A stretch of DNA of 64,000 bases from Gellertiella hungarica (GCF_014197145.1 NZ_JACIEZ010000001.1:62001-126000); one strand, 5' to 3'. Counted from the stretch's first letter, positions 8,640 to 19,006 are shown. Translations and numbers: made by a program. Notes: a model not told the origin generated them from the sequence alone.

Positions 8640-10014
8640 ACGGCGCGAAGAGCTGCTCCACCGGGCCTCCGCCATCCGCTTCCCCTCGGACTTCGTCTTC
8701 GGAAGCGCGACCTCCGCCTACCAGATCGAGGGCGCAGCCACCCTCGACGGCAAGGGCGAGAGCATCTGGGATCGCTTCACCCGCCGGCCCGGCGCGATCG
8801 TCGACGGCACCAATGGCGATGTCGCCTGCGATCACTACCATCTCTTCCCGCGCGACATCGCCCTGATGAAGGAGATGGGCCTCAAGGCCTACCGGTTCTC
8901 GCTTTCCTGGCCGCGCCTTTTCCCGCAGGGGTCGGGCCGGCTGAACGCCGCGGGCGCGGATTTCTACAACCGCCTGATCGATGCGCTGCTGGAGGCGGAC
9001 ATCGAGCCCTTCCTCACGCTCTATCACTGGGACCTGCCGCAGGCCCTGCAGGACAGGGGCGGCTGGTACAACCGCGATACCGCCATGCGCTTTGCGGATT
9101 ATGCCGCCGGGGCCGCCGCCCTCTTCGGCGACCGGGTGACGAAGTGGACGACGCTCAACGAGCCCTGGACCTTCTGCTGGTGGGGCCACGCCACGGGTGA
9201 GGACGCCCCGGGCCTGGCCGACGGCGTGAAGGGCGGCGTTGCCGCCAGCCATCACGCGCTTCTGGCCCACGGCCTTGCCGTGCCGCTGATCCGCTCCGAG
9301 GCCCGCAATGCCGAAGTCGGCATCACGCTCGACGTCAACGTCACCGAGCCCGCGACGGACCGCGAGGAGGACGTGGAGGCGGCCCGCCGCTTCGACGGGG
9401 CGCAGAACCGCTGGTATCTCGACGCGCTCTTCCGCGGCGCCTATCCCGAGGACATGCTCGATCTCTACGGCCCGCGGCTTTTGCCCGACATCCGGCCCGG
9501 CGATCTCGAGACGATCGCCGCACCCCTCGATTTCCTCGGCATCAACAATTACCGCCGGTCGGTGATCCGGGCGGGCACCGAGCTTGCGCCGCTCTCCTTC
9601 GCGCGCGTCGCGCCCGAGGGCTCGGACTATTCCGCGCTCGGCTGGGAAATCTGGCCGCAGGCCATCGAGGACATCCTCGTGCATGTGCACGAGACCTACA
9701 GGCCGGCGCGCATCTACATCACCGAGAACGGCATGGCGACGGCGGAGGAAACGCCCGATGTGAAGGGCCGGATCGAGGATGTCGAGCGCGCCGCCTATTA
9801 TGTCGGCTATGTCGAGAAGGTGGCTTCGGCCGTGGCCAGGGGCGTGCCGGTGAAGGGCTATTTTGCCTGGACGCTGATGGACAATTTCGAATGGGCGCTC
9901 GGCTACACCGCGCCCTTCGGCCTCGTCCACGTGGATTTCAGGACGCAGGAACGCCGGATCAAGTGGAGCGGCGAGGTCTATGGCCGCATCGCGCGGGAGG
10001 CGCCGGGTCGATGA
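8623..10014 (+). CDS. glycoside hydrolase family 1 beta-glycosidase
   Basis: 463 residues, full length for GH1. FVFGSATSAYQIEG opens the barrel. The acid/base is E180 in TTLNEPW and the nucleophile is E368 in ITENG; both are intact. There is no signal peptide, so it acts on an imported beta-glucoside or beta-galactoside. It overlaps the permease gene by 17 nt and the SDR gene by 4 nt (ATGA), so translation is coupled. GH1 specificity (Glc or Gal, aglycone) cannot be read from sequence. In this operon the aglycone is probably an amine or amino acid rather than a second sugar. Confidence 0.93.
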   Translation: MSSIAERREELLHRASAIRFPSDFVFGSATSAYQIEGAATLDGKGESIWDRFTRRPGAIVDGTNGDVACDHYHLFPRDIALMKEMGLKAYRFSLSWPRLFPQGSGRLNAAGADFYNRLIDALLEADIEPFLTLYHWDLPQALQDRGGWYNRDTAMRFADYAAGAAALFGDRVTKWTTLNEPWTFCWWGHATGEDAPGLADGVKGGVAASHHALLAHGLAVPLIRSEARNAEVGITLDVNVTEPATDREEDVEAARRFDGAQNRWYLDALFRGAYPEDMLDLYGPRLLPDIRPGDLETIAAPLDFLGINNYRRSVIRAGTELAPLSFARVAPEGSDYSALGWEIWPQAIEDILVHVHETYRPARIYITENGMATAEETPDVKGRIEDVERAAYYVGYVEKVASAVARGVPVKGYFAWTLMDNFEWALGYTAPFGLVHVDFRTQERRIKWSGEVYGRIAREAPGR

Positions 10015-10706
10015 GCGCGACAGGGAAAAGCCCGAAGGGCACCGTTCTCGTGACCGGCGGTCACCGCGGCCTTGGCGCCGCGCTTGCCGCCGAGTTCCTG
10101 GCGAGCGGCTGGCAGGTGATTGCTGCCGGGCGCAGGGCAACCTCTCCCGTGGCCGGCATCGAGGCGCTGCCGCTGATGCTCGAGGACGAAGCCTCGATCG
10201 AGGCGGCTGCCCGCGCGCTTCTGGGCAGGCCGGTGGACATCCTGGTCCACAATGCCGCCATCCGGGGGGCGACCGGGGGGCTTGCGACCGTCGAGACCGC
10301 CGATTTCGAGGCGGTGATGCGGGTCAACGTGCTCGGGCCGCTTCTCCTCACCCGCGCGCTTCTGCCCAATCTGCGCGCAGGCGGGCGCCGGCTGGTGGCG
10401 ATGATCTCGAGCCGTGCCGGTTCGAACAGCGAGGGCCATGTGGACAATCCCGACGGGGACTATGCCTATCGGCTCTCCAAGGCGGCGCTGAACATGGCGA
10501 CCACCAAGCTTGCCGCCGACCTCAGGCCCGAGGGCATCGCCGTCATGGCCTTCCACCCCGGCTGGGTGAAGACCGACATGGGCGGCGAGGAGGCGGTGCT
10601 TTCCATGGAGGAGAGCGCCTCCGGGCTCAGGCGGCACATCGAAGCTTCGGGACTGGCGCAGACCGCCAGCTTCCGCACCCATGACGGATTGACGATCGGC
10701 TGGTGA
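10011..10706 (+). CDS. short-chain dehydrogenase/reductase
   Basis: 231 residues, a classical SDR. TGGHRGLG (GxxxGxG) near residue 15 is the cofactor loop, HNAAIRG matches NNAG, ISSRAG carries the catalytic serine, and YRLSK is the YxxxK pair. The start is fixed by the ATGA overlap with the GH1 gene. It probably interconverts an alcohol and a carbonyl of the released sugar or the amino-alcohol aglycone. The substrate and the NAD/NADP preference are unknown. The C-terminus lacks a membrane segment. Confidence 0.85.
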   Translation: MSATGKSPKGTVLVTGGHRGLGAALAAEFLASGWQVIAAGRRATSPVAGIEALPLMLEDEASIEAAARALLGRPVDILVHNAAIRGATGGLATVETADFEAVMRVNVLGPLLLTRALLPNLRAGGRRLVAMISSRAGSNSEGHVDNPDGDYAYRLSKAALNMATTKLAADLRPEGIAVMAFHPGWVKTDMGGEEAVLSMEESASGLRRHIEASGLAQTASFRTHDGLTIGW

Positions 10707-10729
10707 AGCCAACCGAAAAGGAACGGACC

Positions 10730-13700
10730 ATGACAGACATGATTGCAGGGGAGGCAGCGCTCGCGGCGCTGCTCACGGATCTCTATGGCCTGAAGGGACG
10801 GCTCGTGCCGCTTCCGGGCGAGCACGACCTCAACTTCCGCGTCGAGGCGGAGGATGGCCGGCGCTACCTGCTGAAACTCCATGCGGCGGGCGACGAGGAA
10901 AGCCTGGCGATGCAGGTGGCGGTGCTCGAGCATCTTCACCGCGCAGCCCCGGAGCTTCTCGTTTCCCGGCAGATCCCGGCCCGCGGCGGGGCGCTGCTGA
11001 CGCCGGTTTCCTTTCGCGGCGAGCGTCAGGCGCGGCTTCTCACCTGGATCGAGGGCGACGTCTGGGCGGGGTCCAGGGCGCGGTCGCGCGACAGCGTGAC
11101 GACGCTCGGCGCCCTTCTCGGGCGGCTCGACCGGGCGCTTGCGGATTTCTTCCATCCCGGCGCCCGGCGCGTCTATGGCTGGGACATCGCCCGGGCCGAT
11201 CACCTGCGCCGCCATGTCGATCTCGTGGAAGGAGCGGAAAAGCAGGCGGCGGTGATCGCGATCCTCGACCGCTTCCGCAGCGTGGTGAAGCCCGCGCTGG
11301 ATGCCTGCCCGCGGCAGGTGATCCACAACGATGCCAACGACTACAACACCGTTCTCGATGCCGCCGGACGGGTGAGCGGCCTTCTCGATTTCGGCGACAT
11401 GGTGGAGACCGCCCGCATCATCGAGGTGGCCGTCGCCGCAGCCTATGCGCTGATCGGTTCCGACGATCCGGTCGGCGTCATCGCCGATCTTGCCGCGGCC
11501 TATCATGCGGTCAATCCGCTGACGGAGGCGGAGGCAAGCCTCGTCTTCGATCTCGTGCGGCTGCGCTATGCGGTCAGCATCCTGATGGCCACGAAGCAGA
11601 TCCGCGAGCAGCCCGACAACCGGTATCTGCTGGTCAGCCAGGAGGATGTCTGGCGCGAGCTGAAGCGCCTCGAGGCGGAGAACGCCGCCTTCGCCCGGAT
11701 GCGCATCCGCGATGCCTGCGGCTTTGCCGCCGTCGCCTCGGCCCGGCGGATCGCGCGCTGGCTGGAGGCGAATGCCCAGGGCTTTGCGGCCCCCATCCGG
11801 GTGGAGGGGCGGGAGCCCGTCGTGACACGCCTCGACCTTTCGGCCGAAAGCCCGGAGGCAGACCGCCTCGGCACCCTCGACGCGGCGGCCTTCGACCGGT
11901 TCGTCACGGAGCGGCTGCAGTCGGCCGGTGCGGATCTTGCCATCGGCGCCTACGGGGAGGAGCGCGTCGTGCCGGGCATGGGAAGCGGCGATGCGGAACG
12001 CCCGCTCCACCACCGGACCATACATCTCGGCATCGATCTCTATGCCGCCGCCGGCACGCCGGTCCGTGCGGTGCTGGCCGGCAGCGTCGCCTTCCTCAAT
12101 GACGACGCGGTGGAGAACGGCTTCGGGCCTACCGTCCTTCTCCGCCACGAGACGGGCGAGGGCGATGTCTTCTTCACCCTTTACGGGCACCTCTCGCGCG
12201 CCTCGCTTTCCGGGCTGAAGCCCGGCCAGCATGTGGGCGCGGGCGAGGTGATCGGCCGCCTCGGCGCGCTTTCGGAAAATGGCGGCTGGGCACCGCATCT
12301 CCACATCCAGCTCGTCACCGATCATCTCGGCCTGGAGGGCCGCATGGTCGGAAACGGCAGCCGGGCGGCCTGGCAGATCTGGCAGCAGGTCAGCCCCGAT
12401 CCGAGCGTGCTTCTGGGCCTGCCGGTGGCGGCCAGCCGCATTCCCCCGATGTCGTCCGAATTTCTGGTGCGCGAGCGCCAGCGCCGCATCGGCCGTTCGC
12501 TCAGCATCGCCTACAATCCCCGCCCGCTGAAGATCGTGGCGGCGGAAGGCTGCCATCTGATCGACGAGGAGGGCGTGCGCTGGCTGGACATGGTCAACAA
12601 TGTCTGCCACGTCGGCCACTGCCACCCGCGCGTGGTGGCGGCCGCCCGGCAGCAGATGGGCGTGCTCAACACCAACAGCCGCTACCTGCACGACACGCTG
12701 GTGGAATATGCCCGGCGCCTGACGGCGCTGTTCCCGGAGCCGCTGTCCGTCTGCTTCTTCGTCAATTCCGGCAGCGAGGCGAACGATCTCGCGATCCGCC
12801 TTGCCCGCGCCCATACCGGGCACCATGACCTGATCACCGTCGATCACGCCTATCACGGCCACCTGACGAGCCTCATCGACGTCAGCCCCTACAAGTTCAA
12901 CGGCAGGGGCGGGGAGGGGCGGCCGGCCCATGTGCGGGTGGCCGAGATGCCGGATCTCTATCGCGGCCGCTTCCGCTACGGCGATCCGGCGGCGGGCGAG
13001 AAATATGCGGAGGACGTGCGCCGGCAGGTCGCGGCGCTTGCCGCGGAAGGCAGGGCGCCGGCGCTGTTCTTCTCGGAGGGCATTCTCGGCACCGGCGGTC
13101 AGCTCCCCCTTCCGGCAGGCTATCTCAGGGCCGCCTATGCCCATGTGCGCGCAGCCGGCGGGCTCTGCCTCGCCGACGAGGTGCAGGTGGGCTTCGGCCG
13201 GGTCGGCTCTCACATGTGGGCCTTCGAGACCCAGGGCGTGGTGCCCGACATCGTCACCATGGGCAAGCCCATCGGCAACGGCCACCCCATGGCCGCCGTC
13301 ATCACCACGCCGGAGATCGCCGCCTCCTTTGCCAATGGCATGGAGTATTTCAACACCTTCGGGGGCAATCCCGTCTCCGCGTCCATCGGCCTTGCTGTCC
13401 TCGACGTGATCCGGGACGAACGGCTGCAGCACCATTGCCTGCGGATCGGCGACCGGCTGATGGCGGGCGCCCGCGCCCTTGCGGACAGGCATTCCGTGAT
13501 CGGCGACGTGCGCGGCCATGGCCTTTTCATCGGCATCGAGATGGTGCACGACCGCCAGACGCTCGCCCCGGCGGCGGATGCGGTAGATTTCCTACTGGTG
13601 GAAATGAAGGAAAAGCATCATATACTGCTGTCGAGCGAGGGGCCCCTGCACAACGTGCTGAAGATCAAGCCGCCCGCGCCCTTTGGCGAGGCGGATTGCG

Positions 13701-13762
13701 ACCGGTTCCTGGATGCGCTCGATGAGGTCCTGACACGCTTTTCCCGGGGAGAACGCGCATGA
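10730..13762 (+). CDS. APH-type kinase / M23 peptidase / class-III aminotransferase fusion (phospholyase-like)
   Basis: 1010 residues in three domains. Residues 1-340: an aminoglycoside/hydroxylysine-kinase-like fold with H199-N-D201 in HNDANDYN and D220 in DFGD. Residues about 400-550: an M23 metallopeptidase module with all zinc ligands (H432 and D436 in HLGID, H523 and H525 in HLHIQ). Residues about 585-1010: class-III aminotransferase with PLP lysine K846 in TMGKPIGNG. The outer domains match the kinase plus ammoniophospholyase pair of hydroxylysine or phosphoethanolamine breakdown (human HYKK and PHYKPL/ETNPPL). This predicts that an amino alcohol is phosphorylated, then split to aldehyde, ammonia and phosphate. 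No signal peptide. ATG at 10730 follows AAAGGAACGG. The stop overlaps the next start (ATGA). Confidence 0.85.
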   Translation: MTDMIAGEAALAALLTDLYGLKGRLVPLPGEHDLNFRVEAEDGRRYLLKLHAAGDEESLAMQVAVLEHLHRAAPELLVSRQIPARGGALLTPVSFRGERQARLLTWIEGDVWAGSRARSRDSVTTLGALLGRLDRALADFFHPGARRVYGWDIARADHLRRHVDLVEGAEKQAAVIAILDRFRSVVKPALDACPRQVIHNDANDYNTVLDAAGRVSGLLDFGDMVETARIIEVAVAAAYALIGSDDPVGVIADLAAAYHAVNPLTEAEASLVFDLVRLRYAVSILMATKQIREQPDNRYLLVSQEDVWRELKRLEAENAAFARMRIRDACGFAAVASARRIARWLEANAQGFAAPIRVEGREPVVTRLDLSAESPEADRLGTLDAAAFDRFVTERLQSAGADLAIGAYGEERVVPGMGSGDAERPLHHRTIHLGIDLYAAAGTPVRAVLAGSVAFLNDDAVENGFGPTVLLRHETGEGDVFFTLYGHLSRASLSGLKPGQHVGAGEVIGRLGALSENGGWAPHLHIQLVTDHLGLEGRMVGNGSRAAWQIWQQVSPDPSVLLGLPVAASRIPPMSSEFLVRERQRRIGRSLSIAYNPRPLKIVAAEGCHLIDEEGVRWLDMVNNVCHVGHCHPRVVAAARQQMGVLNTNSRYLHDTLVEYARRLTALFPEPLSVCFFVNSGSEANDLAIRLARAHTGHHDLITVDHAYHGHLTSLIDVSPYKFNGRGGEGRPAHVRVAEMPDLYRGRFRYGDPAAGEKYAEDVRRQVAALAAEGRAPALFFSEGILGTGGQLPLPAGYLRAAYAHVRAAGGLCLADEVQVGFGRVGSHMWAFETQGVVPDIVTMGKPIGNGHPMAAVITTPEIAASFANGMEYFNTFGGNPVSASIGLAVLDVIRDERLQHHCLRIGDRLMAGARALADRHSVIGDVRGHGLFIGIEMVHDRQTLAPAADAVDFLLVEMKEKHHILLSSEGPLHNVLKIKPPAPFGEADCDRFLDALDEVLTRFSRGERA

Positions 13763-14592
13763 AACGGGTGGTGCTGCCGACGGGCGAAGAGGTTCCGGCA
13801 CTTGGCCTCGGCACCTGGAAGATGGGCGTGGGCGAACCGGACGAGGCAGGCCAGATCGAGGCGCTGCGCACCGGGCTCGATCTCGGCCTGACGCTCATCG
13901 ATACCGCGGAGATGTACGGCAACGGGCGCTCCGAGGCGCTGGTCGGCAAGGCCATTGCCGGCCGCCGGGACGAGGTGTTCCTCGTCTCCAAGGTGCTGCC
14001 GGAGAACGCTTCCCGCAACGGCACCATCGAGGCCTGCGAGCGCAGCCTCGGGCACCTGTCCACCGATCGCATCGACCTTTACCTGCTCCACTGGCGCGGC
14101 AGCCACCCGCTTGCCGAAACCGTCGCGGCCTTCGAACGGCTGAAGCGCGACGGCAAAATCCGCCACTGGGGCGTCTCGAACCTCGATCCGTCCGACATGG
14201 CAGAGCTTGCGGGCGTTGCCGATGGCGGCCACTGCGCCGCCAATCAGGTGATGTACAATCTCGCCGATCGCGGCATCGAATGGGATCTGCTGCCGGAATG
14301 CGTGGAGCGGAAGATTGCGGTGATGGCCTATTGCCCGCTCGGCGAGGGGCAACTGATCGGCCATCCGGCGCTTGCGGCCATCGGCGCGCGCCATGGCGTT
14401 CCCGGCGCGACGGTGGCGCTCGCCTGGCTGCTGTCGAAGCCCGGTGTGATCGCCATTCCGAAGAGCCGCAGCGCGGCCCGCGTGCGGGAGAATGCCCGCG
14501 CGCTCGATCTCGCCCTGACGCCGGAGGATCTCGCCGAACTCGACCGGCATTTCCCGCCGCCCACGGGTCCCGTGCCTCTGGCCATGACCTGA
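13759..14592 (+). CDS. aldo/keto reductase
   Basis: 277 residues, the family's normal length. LGLGTWKMG opens the barrel, the tetrad residues are in [10 protein letters not shown] (Asp, Tyr), LVSKVLP (Lys) and YLLHWRG (His), and [13 protein letters not shown] is the NADPH-binding loop. It is translated from an ATGA overlap with the fusion gene. A reasonable role is reduction of the semialdehyde produced by the phospholyase domain, or of a released aldose. Both are inferences. Confidence 0.9.
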   Translation: MKRVVLPTGEEVPALGLGTWKMGVGEPDEAGQIEALRTGLDLGLTLIDTAEMYGNGRSEALVGKAIAGRRDEVFLVSKVLPENASRNGTIEACERSLGHLSTDRIDLYLLHWRGSHPLAETVAAFERLKRDGKIRHWGVSNLDPSDMAELAGVADGGHCAANQVMYNLADRGIEWDLLPECVERKIAVMAYCPLGEGQLIGHPALAAIGARHGVPGATVALAWLLSKPGVIAIPKSRSAARVRENARALDLALTPEDLAELDRHFPPPTGPVPLAMT

Positions 14593-14634
14593 CCCTTTCC
14601 CATCCCTGACACGAAAGCCCACCCGGAGAACAGA

Positions 14635-15735
14635 ATGGCAAACCACGCCGCACGCCTCGACGCGCTTCGCGCCCGCATGAAGGCCTCCAACACCGATATC
14701 GTCGCCGTTGGCCCGAGCTCGCACATGCTCTGGCTTTCCGGCGTTTCGCCCCATGGCGACGAGCGCCCGGTGATGCAGATCGTCACCGCCGACAAGGCCG
14801 CCTTCCTGATGCCGAAGCTGAATGCCGATGCGGCCCGCAAGGATACCGACCTGCCGTTCTACCCCTGGGCGGACGACGAGGGCGCGACCGGCGCGCTCGA
14901 CCGGCTGCTCTCCGATTTCGGGGTCAAGGACAGGGCGGGCCTGACCGTCGCGCTAGACGAGACCATGCGCGCGGATTTCGCCCTCCTGCTGCTCGGCGCC
15001 CTCAGGGAGCCGCGCCATGCCTTTACCGGCGAGACCGTCGGCTGGCTGCGGGCCCGCAAGGACGAGGAGGAATACCGGATCCTCAAGGCCAATGCGCTGC
15101 TCAACGACGAGGCGGCTCTTGCCGCCTTCGCCTCGCTGAAGGAAGGCATGACCGAGCTCGACGTCGCGGAGGTGGTGAAGAACTTCTACCGTTCGCGCGG
15201 CGCCGTTGCGGAATTCACCATCGTCGGCTTCGGCGAGAACGGCGCCTATCCGCATCATCACTGCAGCGACCGCCGGCTGAAGCAGGGCGACAGCGTGCTG
15301 GTCGATATCGGCGGGCGCAACAACGGCTATCCCAGCGACATGACCCGCATGGGCTATTTCGGCTCCAGGCCGGAGGGTTTCGACGAGATCCATGCCATCG
15401 TCGACCGCGCCGTGAAGGCGGCCATCGCGGCGGCAAAGCCCGGCGTGCGGGCACGGGACGTGGATGCCGCAGCGCGCGGCGTCATCACGGATGCGGGCTA
15501 CGGGGAGTTCTTCCTCCATCGCACGGGCCACGGCCTCGGCATCGATATCCATGAGGGGCCCTATATCACCGCCACCTCCGACGTCATTCTGGAAGAGGGC
15601 AACGTGTTCTCCATCGAGCCCGGCATCTACCTGAAGGATCGCTTCGGCGTCCGCCTGGAGGAGATCGTCATTCTCCGGAAGGACGGCGCCGAGGTGCTGT
15701 CCGGCCTGTCGCGCGATCTCGTCAGGGGCGGCTGA
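14635..15735 (+). CDS. M24 family metallopeptidase (Xaa-Pro peptidase-like)
   Basis: 366 residues: an N-terminal creatinase-like domain, then the pita-bread catalytic domain. The five metal ligands are visible: Asp in VDIGGR, Asp in YPSDMTR, His in HRTGHGLG, Glu in FSIEPGIY and Glu in GVRLEEIV. M24 members cleave Xaa-Pro bonds or other C-N bonds (creatinase, ectoine hydrolase), so a non-peptide substrate is possible. The gene is 42 bp after the aldo-keto reductase gene with GGAG before the ATG, and it ends the plus-strand operon. It overlaps the convergent P1 peptidase gene by 14 bp. Confidence 0.87.
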   Translation: MANHAARLDALRARMKASNTDIVAVGPSSHMLWLSGVSPHGDERPVMQIVTADKAAFLMPKLNADAARKDTDLPFYPWADDEGATGALDRLLSDFGVKDRAGLTVALDETMRADFALLLLGALREPRHAFTGETVGWLRARKDEEEYRILKANALLNDEAALAAFASLKEGMTELDVAEVVKNFYRSRGAVAEFTIVGFGENGAYPHHHCSDRRLKQGDSVLVDIGGRNNGYPSDMTRMGYFGSRPEGFDEIHAIVDRAVKAAIAAAKPGVRARDVDAAARGVITDAGYGEFFLHRTGHGLGIDIHEGPYITATSDVILEEGNVFSIEPGIYLKDRFGVRLEEIVILRKDGAEVLSGLSRDLVRGG

Positions 15736-16726
15736 CCGCCTTTGCGTGAATATCCCTCCAGGCGGGCCGTGCGCCCGGCTGGGGGAGGGCGGTCGCCTCG
15801 TAGAGCCCTCGGGCGACCGCGCGCGCCATCGTGGTCATGGCCAGATGGCATATTTCCATGAATTCCAGCGGGTCCGCGACGGGCTTTTCGCCCGTTGCCG
15901 CGCCGAAGACCGTATCGCCGTCCGAAGGAAAATGGGCGGGATGGATCGACCGCACCAGCCCGTCCTGACCGAGTATGGCCAGCCGATGGCACTCGGCCTT
16001 GGACAGGCGCGCATCGGTGACGACCATGCCGATGGTGGTTGCGGCGGGTTCCATGCCCTTGACGAAGAGGTCCGTATCCTCCCTGCGGAAGGACGGCGGA
16101 TAGCCAAGCCCGCCGAATTCGCCGTCGATCTCGAAGGGGGCGGCCCAGAAATGCGGGCCGGTGCCCACGGTCGGGCTGCCCAGCGCATTGACGGCAACGA
16201 GCGCCGCCACCCGGTGGCCCTTCGAGGTGACCGCACTTGCGGATCCGAGCCCGCCCTTCAGCCGCGCCGTCGTCGCGCCCGTTCCGGCCCCGACCGTGCC
16301 GAGCGCGAAGGCGCCCTTGCGGGCCGCGCGATAGGCCGCATGACCCAGCCGCTGGTAGGGGTTCTGCTCGCCCCAGTCCTTGTCACCGCCATTCATCAGA
16401 TCGAAGAGGATCGCCTGGGCTGCAATCGGGACGATCGTGTTGCCGAAGGCAAGGCCGCGTCCGTCCGCCCGCAGGCCGTCCAGCACGCCGCCCGTGGCAT
16501 CGAGCCCGAAGATGGAGCCGCCGGAAAGCACCAGCGCATCCACCGCCTGCACGCTGTTTGCCGGATCGAGCATGGCGCTGTCGCGGCTTCCCGGCGCGCC
16601 GCCGAGGATCGAGACCGAGGCATTGGCCTGCCGGTCGAAGACGACCACCGTCACGCCGGTCGCGCGGTGGAGATCGGTCGCATGGCCGACGGATACCCCG
16701 TCGATATCGGTGAGCAGATTGAGCAT
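15722..16726 (-). CDS. P1 family peptidase (DmpA/L-aminopeptidase-D-esterase type)
   Basis: 334 residues. The self-cleavage site of this Ntn-type family is present as KGGLGSASAV, with S162 as the new N-terminal nucleophile after cutting at G161/S162. LTDIDGVSVGHAT at the start and VLSGGSIFGLDA are family hallmarks. Members remove N-terminal L-, D- or beta-amino acids. It is the last gene of the minus-strand nag operon (63 bp after nagA). It might process D-amino-acid-containing muropeptides, or peptides handled by the convergent operon. It overlaps the M24 gene tail to tail by 14 bp. Confidence 0.88.
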   Translation of the reverse strand: MLNLLTDIDGVSVGHATDLHRATGVTVVVFDRQANASVSILGGAPGSRDSAMLDPANSVQAVDALVLSGGSIFGLDATGGVLDGLRADGRGLAFGNTIVPIAAQAILFDLMNGGDKDWGEQNPYQRLGHAAYRAARKGAFALGTVGAGTGATTARLKGGLGSASAVTSKGHRVAALVAVNALGSPTVGTGPHFWAAPFEIDGEFGGLGYPPSFRREDTDLFVKGMEPAATTIGMVVTDARLSKAECHRLAILGQDGLVRSIHPAHFPSDGDTVFGAATGEKPVADPLEFMEICHLAMTTMARAVARGLYEATALPQPGARPAWRDIHAKAVSRP

Positions 16727-16789
16727 GGGGCAAGCCTTAACTGACGCAGACAGGGCGCAGTATAGGCGGCCCGCCCCTGCCGAGAAAGA

Positions 16790-17953
16790 TCAGGCGGTAT
16801 AGACCGGCACCCCGCCGATATGGGTGGCAACAAGGCCGAGGTCGCCGTCGAGAATGACGAAGTCCGCATCCATGCCCGGCTGGAGCCGCCCCTTGGTGGC
16901 TGCCATGCCCGCCGCCTCGGCGGGATAGAGGCTTGCCATGCGCAGCGCCTCGCCGAGCGGGAGCCCGAGCGTCTCGTGCACGAAGCGGACGGAGGAGAGC
17001 ATGTCGATATCAGCGCCCGCAAGCGTCCCGTCGGCAAGGGTGAGGCGTCCGTCCTTGCGATAGATCTGCCGGCCATTGAGGGTGAAGCCGTCGAGATCGG
17101 TGCCGATGGGGGACATGGCGTCGGTGACGAGGAAGATGCGCCCCGGACCGTTCTTGGCGCTGAGCGCAATGCGCATGGTGATCGGGTTGACGTGGAAGCC
17201 GTCGGCGATCAGGCCCGCATGGAGCATGCCTTCCTCCAGCGCCGCACCGACCACGCCCGGCTCGCGGTTGCCGAGCTGGCTCATGGCGTTGAAGAGGTGG
17301 GTGACGGCGCGCGCACCGGCCGCCGCATAATCCAGCACCGTATCCGCATCGCAATCCGTATGGCCGAGGCTGACGAGAATGCCGGCGCTGGAAAGCCTGT
17401 CGACCTGTTCGGGGGTGACGTTTTCCGGGGCGACCGTGGTCATCAGCACCGGCATCCGGCCTACCGTCTGCAGCAGCGTCTCCAGGTCCTCCTCCTCCAT
17501 CGGGCGGATCAGCGATGGGTCGTGGGCGCCCTTGCGGGCGACCGAGAGATGCGGACCCTCCAGATGCAGCCCGAGGAAACCCGGCACGCCGAGCCGTGCC
17601 GCCTCGATGCCCGCGGCAATCGTCGCGCGGGTGATCTCGACGCGATCGGTGATCAGCGTCGGCAGAAGTGCGGTGGTACCGAAGCGGGCATGGGCGGCGC
17701 AGATGGTGGCAATGCCCTCCACCGTCTGTGCATCGTTGAGCATGACGCCGCCGCCGCCATTCACCTGAAGATCGATGAAGCCGGGCACGATGGAGGAGCC
17801 CCGGGGCAGGTCGCGGATCTCCAGCCCCTCGGGCGCGTCCGTCTCCTCCACCAGCGTGGCGATCCTGCCATTTTCCACGACGAGGACGAGGCCGCTCTCC
17901 CACCTGTCGCCGGTGAAGATGCGTGCGCCCCTGAAAGCCGTCTTCTTGTTCAT
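16790..17953 (-). CDS. nagA: N-acetylglucosamine-6-phosphate deacetylase
   Basis: 387 residues, amidohydrolase fold. VPGFIDLQVNGGGG near residue 60, LHLEGPHLS (metal Glu), LGHTDCDAD and VTHLFNAM (His ligands) and LVTDAMSPIG (catalytic Asp) match NagA. It removes acetate from GlcNAc-6-P to give GlcN-6-P, the step after the kinase encoded upstream. The ATG at 17953 overlaps the stop of the SIS gene by 4 nt; the longer open frame up to 18481 lies inside that gene and is rejected. Confidence 0.93.
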   Translation of the reverse strand: MNKKTAFRGARIFTGDRWESGLVLVVENGRIATLVEETDAPEGLEIRDLPRGSSIVPGFIDLQVNGGGGVMLNDAQTVEGIATICAAHARFGTTALLPTLITDRVEITRATIAAGIEAARLGVPGFLGLHLEGPHLSVARKGAHDPSLIRPMEEEDLETLLQTVGRMPVLMTTVAPENVTPEQVDRLSSAGILVSLGHTDCDADTVLDYAAAGARAVTHLFNAMSQLGNREPGVVGAALEEGMLHAGLIADGFHVNPITMRIALSAKNGPGRIFLVTDAMSPIGTDLDGFTLNGRQIYRKDGRLTLADGTLAGADIDMLSSVRFVHETLGLPLGEALRMASLYPAEAAGMAATKGRLQPGMDADFVILDGDLGLVATHIGGVPVYTA

Positions 17954-18972
17954 CGGGTTTCCGTCACTTTCTTGAGAGCTTCCGGCTTGTCCGGGTTGAA
18001 GCCGAGCGAACGAGACCAGGCCTCCACGAAACCGTAGAAGGGGATGATCAGCGCCAGCGCATCGGTGAGGGGATGACCGGTCTCCACCCGTTCCAGATGC
18101 CCGGCCCGCTTCGTCCGCGCGGAGGTGGCATAGACTGCGGCGCGCTTTTCCGCCAGCCCGTCGGCGATGTCGGCAATCGAGGCCTCGGCGGCATCCGCGG
18201 CGGCAAAGGCGATGACGGGGAATTCCGGCTTCACCAGCGCGACCGGCCCGTGCAGAACCTCCGCCGCCGAATAGGCCTCCGCATGCAGGCCCGAGGTCTC
18301 CTTGAACTTCAGGGCCGCCTCGCTGGCGATGGCAAGCGTCGGACCGCGGCCCAGCATGTAGAGCGAGGAGGCGTCGGTCAGGTCCGCGGCGAGCGCCGGA
18401 AGCCAGTCGATCCTCACCGCCCGCGCGAAATGCCCGGGTGCAGCCCTCAGCGCCGCCCTGAGTTCCTCGTTGCCGGTCCATTCGGACAGCAGGATCAGGC
18501 CGGCGAAAACCGAGCTTACATAGGATTTCGTCGCGGCAACCGCGAGCTCCGGCCCGGCGGCGATGTCGATCGCGTGGCGGGAGGCATCGGCGAGCGGCGA
18601 GCCCATGGTGTTGGTGAGCGCGATGCTTTCCGCGCCGCTGCGGGTCGCGGCATCCGCCATGGCGACGATATCAGGGCTCTTGCCGGACTGGGAGATGGCG
18701 ATGGTCGCCGCACCGGAAAGGTCGAGCGTGACGCCGTAGATCGAGGCGAGCGAGGGGCCGATGGAGGCGACCGGCCTGCGGGCGACGAGCTCGATCGCAT
18801 ATTTGAGAAAGTGGGCGGCGTGATCGGAAGAGCCGCGCGCGATCGTTGCCACATAGGCCGGGTTTCTCTCCCGAAGCGCGGCGCCCGCCCGTTCCAGGGC
18901 GGCGGCACCATCGAGCAGCCGCGCCACCGCATCGGGTATCTCGTCGATTTCGCGTCGCATGTGAGTGTGCAT
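17950..18972 (-). CDS. SIS domain sugar isomerase/deaminase (NagB-II/GlmS isomerase-like)
   Basis: 340 residues with two SIS domains, like the isomerase half of GlmS but without the glutaminase domain. Signature stretches: ARGSSDHAAHFLKY, AISQSGKSPDIVAM, LTNTMGSPLA, SEAALKFKETS and EVLHGP. Such NagB-II proteins convert GlcN-6-P to fructose-6-P plus ammonia, completing the pathway from NagA. It lies between the regulator and nagA with ATGA coupling to nagA. An AgaS-like role on galactosamine-6-P is the alternative. Confidence 0.85.
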   Translation of the reverse strand: MHTHMRREIDEIPDAVARLLDGAAALERAGAALRERNPAYVATIARGSSDHAAHFLKYAIELVARRPVASIGPSLASIYGVTLDLSGAATIAISQSGKSPDIVAMADAATRSGAESIALTNTMGSPLADASRHAIDIAAGPELAVAATKSYVSSVFAGLILLSEWTGNEELRAALRAAPGHFARAVRIDWLPALAADLTDASSLYMLGRGPTLAIASEAALKFKETSGLHAEAYSAAEVLHGPVALVKPEFPVIAFAAADAAEASIADIADGLAEKRAAVYATSARTKRAGHLERVETGHPLTDALALIIPFYGFVEAWSRSLGFNPDKPEALKKVTETR

Positions 18973-19006
18973 GAGGGGGTCCTTGCTGTTTCCGGGCGAA
19001 GCCGGC

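Noticed and set aside
10466-13549. 1027-codon open frame on the minus strand
   Set aside because: Mirror frame of the kinase/M23/aminotransferase gene in GC-rich DNA; histidine- and arginine-rich translation with no motif.
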